Origin: Nitrospirota bacterium | GTDB taxonomy: Bacteria; Nitrospirota; Nitrospiria; Nitrospirales; Nitrospiraceae | NCBI GenBank assembly: GCA_020028595.1 | Contig: JAIBHQ010000049.1 | Span: forward strand, 1-6,754 | Length of the DNA stretch: 6,754 nucleotides | Direction of reading: 5' to 3' | Part shown: positions 1-5,697 of the stretch, piece after piece | Layout: the number at the start of each line of letters is the position of its first letter | Numbering within the stretch: the stretch's first letter is position 1 | The notes under the pieces: generated by a model | Databases searched by the model: none | What the model was told of the DNA's origin: nothing | Seen by the model: the letters and a program-made list of their open reading frames with translations, nothing else | Program-made: the position numbers and the translations under genes

Positions 1-610
1 CAGACGCCTGCTGATAGAGCTTCAGGCTGTTCTCGCGAACCTCATTTGCCAAACTGCCTCCAATCATCTGCTTCATCTGCTCAAAGGAGATGTTGACATC
101 ATGCCCTTGGGTGGCCTTGGTAGACGGGGTAAAGAGGGGCTCCTGCAGTCGATCAGACTCTCTCAGGCCGGTCGTTAAAGATTCTCCGCTTACCTTCCCG
201 GTCTCCCGATACTCCTTCCAGGCGGAACCTGAGAGATATCCCCGGACAATGCATTCCACCGGCAGCGGTTTAACCTTGTGGACCAGCATGCTCCTGCCCA
301 AAAGGATCTCCTTGTAACGAAGACAGGGATCGGGGAATTCATTTACTTCCGAAGTGATAAGGTGGTGGGGAATGAAGTCTTCCGTCGTCCAGAGCCACTT
401 AAACCAGAACCTCGACATTTGCGTGAGCACATACCCCTTACCTGGGATTCCATCCGGCAGAATAACATCAAAGGCCGAGATCCGGTCTGTGGCCACCAGC
501 AGAAGCTTATCTCCCAGATCATAGATGTCCCGAACCTTGCCTCGCCGCCTGAAACCCAGACTTTCCAGGCGTGTCTCAAGCACAACCGGCACATCCGATA
601 GCTCTTTCAT
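1..610 (-). CDS. purC: Phosphoribosylaminoimidazole-succinocarboxamide (SAICAR) synthase, 3' end cut by window edge
   Basis: Cytosolic purine-synthesis enzyme that joins CAIR and aspartate with ATP to give SAICAR. The first 203 codons are in the window and are open throughout. Family hallmarks seen: [20 protein letters not shown] near residues 24-43 (nucleotide-binding beta strands), then SAFDV and the GIPGKG stretch, then [17 protein letters not shown] around residues 117-133 (the SAICAR synthase signature, with Ser where Thr or Ala is common), then [13 protein letters not shown] around residues 160-172. The order and spacing match the longer (about 290-300 residue) bacterial/yeast-type enzyme, so roughly 90 residues are missing off the left edge. 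The ATG at 610-608 is preceded by a strong GGGAGG five bases upstream. It lies 191 bp downstream of the PII-like gene on the same strand, but its base composition is less GC-rich, so it is probably a separate transcription unit. Identification rests on recognised motifs and is firm. Confidence 0.96.
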   Translation of the reverse strand, partial: MKELSDVPVVLETRLESLGFRRRGKVRDIYDLGDKLLLVATDRISAFDVILPDGIPGKGYVLTQMSRFWFKWLWTTEDFIPHHLITSEVNEFPDPCLRYKEILLGRSMLVHKVKPLPVECIVRGYLSGSAWKEYRETGKVSGESLTTGLRESDRLQEPLFTPSTKATQGHDVNISFEQMKQMIGGSLANEVRENSLKLYQQAS

Positions 611-615
611 TTCAG

Positions 616-621
616 CCTCCC
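616..621 (-). promoter_or_regulatory. Ribosome binding site of purC
   Basis: GGGAGG on the minus strand, five bases before the purC ATG. It fixes the start codon. Half of this site lies in the 3' arm of an imperfect inverted repeat described separately. Confidence 0.75.
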
Positions 622-664
622 TGGCATCCTTCTATAAATTTTTATTTCAGCACCCATGCCGGGG
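619..664 (-). repeat. Imperfect inverted repeat in the purC leader
   Basis: On the minus strand, CCCCGGCAT (664-656) can pair with ATGCCAGGG (627-619) with one C/A mismatch, giving eight of nine pairs around a 28-base AT-rich loop. The 3' arm takes in GGG of the purC GGGAGG ribosome binding site, so the stem would hide part of it in mRNA. A shorter hairpin, ACCC/GGGT (665-662 with 655-652), uses the same upstream C residues and could not form at the same time. Regulatory meaning is inference; the pairing itself is read directly. Confidence 0.35.
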
Positions 665-801
665 TTCTTCATCATTCTGTATTCTCCAAAAAGGGACAGG
701 ATGATTGAGACAAGCACGGCTTATGCGATCTCTGCCGCAGTCTGTCATCTATCACTTGGGGGAGCGGAAAAGTGCTCGCGACGGGTCACGAACCGGCATC
801 C

Positions 802-1128
802 TTACTTGCCGAAATACTCCTGCCGACTCACGGCCACGTCGGAGACGAACATCACGCCCGAGTACCGTTCGAACAACGGCCGCAGCCCCGCCAGGATCGG
901 CTCCACCTTGTCCGCCGGCACCACCGCCAGGATCATCACCTGGCTTTCCTGCTCGCTGAACATGAAATGGGCTTCATGCAAGCCATGGTGGCCCTTCCCG
1001 GAAATGTTGCCGATGATCGTGTAGCCGCTGGCCTGGATTTTATCCAGCAGTTCCGTCACGAACGGCCGGTGCTCGCCTGCTACGATCACACGAATTTCTT
1101 TCATTGGATGCAGGGTCAATTCGCCCAT
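802..1128 (-). CDS. PII-like signalling protein linked to the DAB carbon-uptake operon
   Basis: A 108-residue protein with the PII ferredoxin-like pattern: beta strand 1 (KEIRVIVAG, residues 10-18), helix (residues 21-33), strand 2 (GYTIIGNISG, 35-44), a short T-loop region, strand 3 (SQVMILAVVP, 62-71), helix (KVEPILAGLRPLFERYS, 74-90) and strand 4 (GVMFVSDVAV, 91-100). It has no uridylylatable T-loop tyrosine and no canonical TGKxGDGKIF B-loop, so it is a PII-like protein rather than GlnB/GlnK. The T-loop is rich in histidine (H47, H48, H51, H54). Related PII-like proteins sit beside DAB and carboxysome genes, where one (CPII) is reported to respond to bicarbonate and adenine nucleotides; a similar sensing or gating role here is inference. 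The start at 1128 is chosen because AAGGAG lies seven bases upstream; the in-frame Met at residue 9 has no such site. It begins 31 nt after the dabA stop and is the last gene of the operon. Confidence 0.85.
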   Translation of the reverse strand: MGELTLHPMKEIRVIVAGEHRPFVTELLDKIQASGYTIIGNISGKGHHGLHEAHFMFSEQESQVMILAVVPADKVEPILAGLRPLFERYSGVMFVSDVAVSRQEYFGK

Positions 1129-1135
1129 GTCTGAA

Positions 1136-1141
1136 CTCCTT
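1136..1141 (-). promoter_or_regulatory. Ribosome binding site of the PII-like gene
   Basis: AAGGAG on the minus strand within an A-rich context, seven bases before the ATG at 1128. It supports the upstream start over the internal Met at residue 9 and gives the gene its own initiation signal in the 31-nt gap after dabA. Confidence 0.75.
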
Positions 1142-1159
1142 TTCTCGGCCTCGAACTCA

Positions 1160-4100
1160 TTATACCTGAGCGGGCGCGACCGGGCTCCATGTACCCGACG
1201 GCAGATAGCGGTACCACCCTCCGTCCACCGGGTCCAACGCGATCAGATGCACCCACTCGTGATGATAATAATGCCGCAGCGCTTCGTGCCGCGTAATCAG
1301 CCGCTCGATGCGCGCTCGCGGCGCCTCGATGATGGTCAGCAGCCGCATGGGCTCATGGTACGGGACGTCGCCGTTCATCATGGTCTGCCAAGCCAGCCCG
1401 AGGCGCAGATCGCTCCAGGGACCCGACATGATGCCGACCCGCCCCACGACATTATGGTACACCTTGCTGCCCCCGCCATACACCTCGTTATCTACGACCG
1501 AGAAATAATGCTCCATGTTGATCCATTGCGCGACGACCTGTGGCGCGGTCATCAGCACTTCGAGCAGTCGCTCGGTCGGATCCTCGCGATAGTCATAGGA
1601 ATGGAGAAAGACGCGGCCGTCCAGATTGAGCGTTTTAGTGAGTTCACGCCGGCCGATGATGAAGGCAGCGTTCCCTGATAGACCCCACTCCGGACGGACC
1701 TGGCTCCAGTCGGTGCTGCGTGCATGCACCCGGACCGCAGCCCGGTCCGGCGCCAGCGTGGCGGCCACATCCGGAAGACGGACGCAGCGCTCCAGGCTGG
1801 TTCGCCGCCCGGCCTCTCGCAGATGCTCACGCAGCCGCGCGACATCACCTGCATGCGTCGCCGGCACATCCTCCAGATCGAGCAGACGTGTCTCGTCCGT
1901 AGTCGTGTCGACCTGACCAGCCAGGAAATGGGTGTCGGCGGGAATCTCGATGCCTTTCTTCGCCAGCCAGGCCCTGACCTGGGGCTTGTTCGCCATCCCG
2001 GCCAGCACCCGCGCATTGGGCTGGCCTTCGTTGCCTCCACAGGCTCCGCAGTCCAGCGCCGATTCAAAGGGGTTATTCTCGCTCGTGCTGCCGTGCGCGC
2101 AGAATAGGACAAGCCGCGCAAAGTTACGAGTCAACCCCATCATGCGTAGCGCCGTGTCCACCGTGAGAACCTGCTCCTCGAGCGTGAAACCGGTCCGTGT
2201 GATGCGCTCTTTCTGCGCCGAGGCCCAGCGTCGATCGATGTGATAGTGACGCCGCAAGACGTCCACAAACGCGTCCAGCTTCTCGGCCGGGAGGCCTGCC
2301 TGCCTGGCCAGCTCGAGCAGCGTCGGCTCCACCGCTCCCTCTCCATTCATCGCCCGCCGCCGAAGCGCTTCCACAAATTCCGGTTCGATCCGCGACCCGT
2401 GCAAGCCGAGCCGCTCATGCAGGGCCTTCCACACCAGCGCACGCTGCTCGTCAGCCACCGCTTCCTCGATGTCGGCAGGCATCAGCTTGTCCACGGTCAG
2501 GCAGGTGGACAGGGCCGGCACGAACAGACGCTGCAGCCAGGCCGTCCACCGTCGATATAAGACGGGCAGGATCGTCTTGCCGACGATGGGCAGGCTGTAA
2601 AACCACCCCAGCGACTCCACCATGACATAGGGCGTCACCACGTTTTCCTTCAGATCGTGCAGGAGCGTGTGCCCTGCATGGACCAGCTTGACCCTGGACT
2701 CATGCTTGGAGGCCACGTACTCGCGATAACTGCGTGGAATCTCGCGTACCTCGTTTTTCGCCCGCATGATCACCGGAAATTGCTCGGTGTCGTGCTCCTT
2801 GCCCCAGGCCCGGTACCGGATAAAGACGGCAAAGAACCCGGCGAAGCCATAGGTCTCATTGGCGCCAGTCGATTCCAGATGACGCCGGAACGGCTCCGAT
2901 CGTACATCGATGCAAAAGACCGACTGCGATTGCGGGCGCGGGGACGGCACGCTTTTCGGATCGGCCGGCTGCGTCGTCGAGGTGGCGCGGACAAGCGAGT
3001 CCAACAGCTGCTCCTGATAGCCGGCCTCGAATGCCTTGAGCCAGACCGGACCATGGTCCGATTCCGGAAACGCCTCCATCCATTCCACGAGCACCTTGAG
3101 ATCGCTCAGCGGCGTCTTAACCAGCACGGAGGGCGCCACCTCCAGAGCCTGCGCCAGCGCGCGCAACCGCCTTGCGGTGGTGCGCCGCATGGCGTCCTTC
3201 AGACGCGGACCGAACTCCTCCTGATAACGATCGGCCAGAATGCTCCACCCATCGAGCGGGGCCCGCGTCGCACCCGCTCCGCCGGAGGCTCCGTAGCACA
3301 GCCGGTCGACCTGCTCGGCATAGGTCGCCGGCAGACGCCCGGCGACCCGTTCCCGCCTCAGGAAATATTCACGGGAGTGGTTTTGCATATAGGACAGGAC
3401 CGCGCCGTAATTTCCATCGATGCCGAGCGAGGCCCGGCAGGCCTTCTGGACCAATTCCCGCACATACCACAGGCGGATGGCAAGAAACTTGACCAGGCCG
3501 ACGGGATGAGCCCGCTGCCAGGCATAGTCCCGCTCCTCGGCCCGCCATTTGATGAATCCAGCCCAGCCGGGCAGCGCGGCGAGTTGAAGCGACAGGTAGT
3601 CCTGCCGAAGGGTGTCTGGAATTGCCAGGATGGCGAGGCTGTCGAGCACCGCGTCTTCAGGATGATCGGGCAGTTGCGCGATTTTTTCCCGGCTGTCCGC
3701 AATGCCGCAGGGCGACCATTCGTATCGCGCGAGGGATTTCCAGGCTCCGTACAAATCCCTGTCGCGCATGGGCATGGGCCACGCCGCATGCCCTTCGTCC
3801 AGAAAGGCCTCGCACCATTTGATGAGCTCGCCGTTGACCTGGTCGACGATCCCGGTCCCCAGCGCACGGTCGCACCAGTTCGAGAGCGTGAGGGTATGGC
3901 CCAGGGCAGCCTGATCCTCCCCCACCGCTCTCACCGCCCGTTCGCCCAGAGCCGGATACGTCACGGTCGTGGCCAGATGGCTGGCCAGAGCTTCGATGTC
4001 CGGCCACTCCATCAGGGCATCGAGCGGCTCCTCGACAGATGCGCAGAGCCCGTGCGTCAGACAGGCGCGCAGGACGTCCCCATGGGAGACGCGGCGGCCT

Positions 4101-4408
4101 CCAAGCGTGACGTGCCAGTCGCGCACCAGCGGTTTCAGCGCCTTGTCGAGATGGCCGAGGCGAATCCGGCCCGAGCGAACGTAGCCGCGATAGAGGTCGC
4201 CGGACAGGTATCCGTTGCCGCCCAGCAACCGCAGGCCACGTTTCACCGTCTCGTCGAACGGCAGATACTCGAGGCTGTGCAGCGGATTGTGGTGCACGAA
4301 GGTCCGCATCGGCCAATACTGGGCGATGACTTCGCTCGAGAGGCGGATCAGCCCCCGAAGCTCCATGCGTTGCGTGTCGTTGTAGGACGACATGGTCACC
4401 GATTCCAT
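1160..4408 (-). CDS. dabA: Inorganic carbon transporter subunit DabA (DUF2309/UPF0753, beta-carbonic-anhydrase-like)
   Basis: A 1,082-residue peripheral protein that, with a DabB proton-conducting partner, is thought to hydrate CO2 to bicarbonate in one direction and so accumulate inorganic carbon. The zinc-site residues of the family are intact: C499, D501 and R503 in FCIDVRSE, H772 in FCAHGSTSENNP, and C787 in ALDCGACGG. The His-to-Cys spacing of 15 equals that recalled for the Halothiobacillus protein (H524, C539). Other family blocks: VHHNPLHSLEYLPF near residues 38-51, and C-terminal blocks YFSVVDNEVYGGGSKVYHNV (968-987), GIMSGPWSDLRLGLAWQ (992-1008), HEPMRLLTIIEAPR (1018-1031) and WVHLIALDP (1052-1060). 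No signal peptide or clear membrane helix is seen, as expected. The start at 4408 is chosen because AAGGAG lies eight bases upstream; it overlaps the preceding gene by 13 nt. An alternative ATG at 4393 (MSSYNDT) would remove the overlap but has no good ribosome site. The open frame further upstream (to 4534) lies inside the preceding gene. Confidence 0.95.
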   Translation of the reverse strand: MESVTMSSYNDTQRMELRGLIRLSSEVIAQYWPMRTFVHHNPLHSLEYLPFDETVKRGLRLLGGNGYLSGDLYRGYVRSGRIRLGHLDKALKPLVRDWHVTLGGRRVSHGDVLRACLTHGLCASVEEPLDALMEWPDIEALASHLATTVTYPALGERAVRAVGEDQAALGHTLTLSNWCDRALGTGIVDQVNGELIKWCEAFLDEGHAAWPMPMRDRDLYGAWKSLARYEWSPCGIADSREKIAQLPDHPEDAVLDSLAILAIPDTLRQDYLSLQLAALPGWAGFIKWRAEERDYAWQRAHPVGLVKFLAIRLWYVRELVQKACRASLGIDGNYGAVLSYMQNHSREYFLRRERVAGRLPATYAEQVDRLCYGASGGAGATRAPLDGWSILADRYQEEFGPRLKDAMRRTTARRLRALAQALEVAPSVLVKTPLSDLKVLVEWMEAFPESDHGPVWLKAFEAGYQEQLLDSLVRATSTTQPADPKSVPSPRPQSQSVFCIDVRSEPFRRHLESTGANETYGFAGFFAVFIRYRAWGKEHDTEQFPVIMRAKNEVREIPRSYREYVASKHESRVKLVHAGHTLLHDLKENVVTPYVMVESLGWFYSLPIVGKTILPVLYRRWTAWLQRLFVPALSTCLTVDKLMPADIEEAVADEQRALVWKALHERLGLHGSRIEPEFVEALRRRAMNGEGAVEPTLLELARQAGLPAEKLDAFVDVLRRHYHIDRRWASAQKERITRTGFTLEEQVLTVDTALRMMGLTRNFARLVLFCAHGSTSENNPFESALDCGACGGNEGQPNARVLAGMANKPQVRAWLAKKGIEIPADTHFLAGQVDTTTDETRLLDLEDVPATHAGDVARLREHLREAGRRTSLERCVRLPDVAATLAPDRAAVRVHARSTDWSQVRPEWGLSGNAAFIIGRRELTKTLNLDGRVFLHSYDYREDPTERLLEVLMTAPQVVAQWINMEHYFSVVDNEVYGGGSKVYHNVVGRVGIMSGPWSDLRLGLAWQTMMNGDVPYHEPMRLLTIIEAPRARIERLITRHEALRHYYHHEWVHLIALDPVDGGWYRYLPSGTWSPVAPAQV

Positions 4409-5697
4409 GCGAGGAACTCCTTGCTCTGCGCCTGGGACATCGGCTTGCTGGATTCCAGAAAACGGGGCGGCACGATGCCCAGCGCCATCAGCAGCACGAC
4501 GATCATGACCAGCGCCGCCGCCTCGGTAAAACAAAGGTCTTCATAGCGCAGGTCCGGCCGGTGCGGGCCGAAGAGCAGCTGTTGCGTCAGACCGAGAAAG
4601 TACCAGCAGGCGGCGAGCATCGTGCCGATGATCACGACCAGCGCGCCGGACAGCGGAAGCGCCGGCGTCAGCAGCAAACCCATGAAGCCGGAGTACACGC
4701 CGAAGGGAGGCAGGCCGATGGCCGCCAGCGCCATCAGAAATACCAGGATGGAAAACCGGGGCATGAGATAGGCCACCCCCCGAATCGCGCGCAGATCCAA
4801 ATCGCCATAGCGGGCCTGGATCGCGTACCAGGCCAGCAGGAATCCGCTGGTCACCAGACCGACGGAGGTGAGATAGACGACTGCCTGCGGAGGAGCCGTC
4901 CTCGTGACCGCGATGTACCACCATAGAATGGAGAGGAACGAAAGGCCGGCGTAGGCCAGGATCAATCGTACGCGCGACTGGACCAGCGCTTTGAGCATGC
5001 CATACAGCATGCCCGCTATCGCCAAGATCGTCACTGTCCACACGGCCGGCCCGGACAGGCCCGGGATCAGAGTGCGCAGCTCGTAAAATCCGAGGCCCGG
5101 CAGCAGCAACGCCAGAAATGCCGGAAGATTGCCCGGCAATCCCCTGAAGGCTGCAACATAGCCCCCATGGAAGGGAACCAGCGGCAACAGGATCGCGCAG
5201 CTCACGAGGAACGCCACCGAAGAAACCGGCGGAACGGCGATCAGCGCCACGATCGCGCAGATCGTGCCAAGACCATACGTGCCGATCCCCCACCAGGGCG
5301 CAGTTCCCGACACGCTCCGATACCGATAGAGCATCGCGCCAACAAGACCAAGAAGAAGCGCCAACAGGGCGAGTCCGACACCTTCCCCGCCAAACAGTGC
5401 ACCGTGGCCTAATCCAAGTAACACCAGGGTCAGCAGCCAGGCCGAGCGGTTGTCCGGATGCGCCGGCTGGCCAAGGAGCGACAGAAACGCGACCAGCGGG
5501 AACAGCGGCAGAAACAACGGGACCGTGCCCGATCCGGAGGCCCCCTCGGCGATCGCCACGAGCCCGGCGAAGTTTGCGAACGCAACCAGAAGCGCCCAGG
5601 CCTTCAACGCCTGCGGTCTGGACCACAGCGCAAAACCCGCCGCCGCGCCCGCGAAGGGAACGGCGACGAGCAGCGCGATGAGCGATCCATCCGTCAT
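4396..5697 (-). CDS. Divergent NuoM/HyfF-like membrane protein of the DAB operon (second DabB-like subunit)
   Basis: A 433-residue, strongly hydrophobic protein with about 13-14 membrane segments, among them residues 5-25, 34-52, 60-76, 103-123, 161-178, 218-236, 245-264, 272-296, 312-340, 349-373 and 391-411. It belongs to the proton-translocating antiporter-like family (NuoL/M/N, MrpA/D, HyfF) by remnants of family motifs: LPLVPFHGG (172-179, like VPxHGWLPDA), QSRVRLILAYAGLSFL (240-255, like QxDxKRLxAYSS), and GLPPFGVYSGF (328-338, like the PPFG block of HyfF proteins). By eye the channel residues of NuoM are missing; see findings. The ATG at 5697 has GGAAGG eight bases upstream and overlaps the previous stop as TGATG. 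It lies between dabB and dabA, so a structural role in the DAB membrane module is likely. It could alternatively be annotated as an NADH dehydrogenase or hydrogenase-4 membrane subunit, but no other complex I or hydrogenase gene is in the window. Confidence 0.8.
   Translation of the reverse strand: MTDGSLIALLVAVPFAGAAAGFALWSRPQALKAWALLVAFANFAGLVAIAEGASGSGTVPLFLPLFPLVAFLSLLGQPAHPDNRSAWLLTLVLLGLGHGALFGGEGVGLALLALLLGLVGAMLYRYRSVSGTAPWWGIGTYGLGTICAIVALIAVPPVSSVAFLVSCAILLPLVPFHGGYVAAFRGLPGNLPAFLALLLPGLGFYELRTLIPGLSGPAVWTVTILAIAGMLYGMLKALVQSRVRLILAYAGLSFLSILWWYIAVTRTAPPQAVVYLTSVGLVTSGFLLAWYAIQARYGDLDLRAIRGVAYLMPRFSILVFLMALAAIGLPPFGVYSGFMGLLLTPALPLSGALVVIIGTMLAACWYFLGLTQQLLFGPHRPDLRYEDLCFTEAAALVMIVVLLMALGIVPPRFLESSKPMSQAQSKEFLAWNR
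4417..4422 (-). promoter_or_regulatory. Ribosome binding site of dabA
   Basis: AAGGAG on the minus strand, eight bases before the ATG at 4408 and 23 before the alternative ATG at 4393. It lies inside the last codons of the preceding membrane-protein gene (its Lys-Glu codons) and decides the choice of dabA start. Confidence 0.7.

Larger units (their letters stand above)
611..801. other. Intergenic region between the PII-like gene and purC
   Basis: This 191-bp gap contains no convincing gene on either strand and no tRNA-like fold. It must hold the end of the dab transcript and, probably, the purC promoter. No good paired -35/-10 boxes were found on the minus strand. The only TATA-like hexamer (631-636) is too close to the purC ribosome binding site. 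No GC-rich hairpin followed by a U-run was found, so the dab operon either ends elsewhere, ends by a factor-dependent route, or reads through into purC. Confidence 0.6.

Noticed and set aside
90..601. Two plus-strand open frames and one other minus-strand frame across purC
   Set aside because: They are shadows of purC, whose minus-strand frame is open throughout and carries clear enzyme motifs.
631..636. TATAGA as a -10 box for purC
   Set aside because: A transcript from it would start within or next to the purC ribosome binding site, and no -35 element lies at the right distance.
652..665. ACCC/GGGT hairpin as the terminator of the dab operon
   Set aside because: Only four pairs, and no U-run follows directly on the minus strand. 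It was kept only as an alternative pairing in the purC leader.
656..1134. Plus-strand frames of 84-122 codons over the gap and the PII-like gene
   Set aside because: No ribosome binding site or domain is visible, and they mostly mirror the PII-like gene on the opposite strand.
4409..4534. 42-codon N-terminal extension of dabA
   Set aside because: It overlaps the coding part of the membrane subunit and reads as a low-complexity Arg/Gly/Ala shadow. The start at 4408 has AAGGAG at good spacing.
2657..4546. 629-codon open frame on the plus strand, antisense to dabA
   Set aside because: It mirrors the dabA codons in a GC-rich gene. The product has no recognisable domain and is rich in Arg, Pro, Gly and His, as expected of an antisense shadow, whereas the minus-strand frame carries all DUF2309 motifs.
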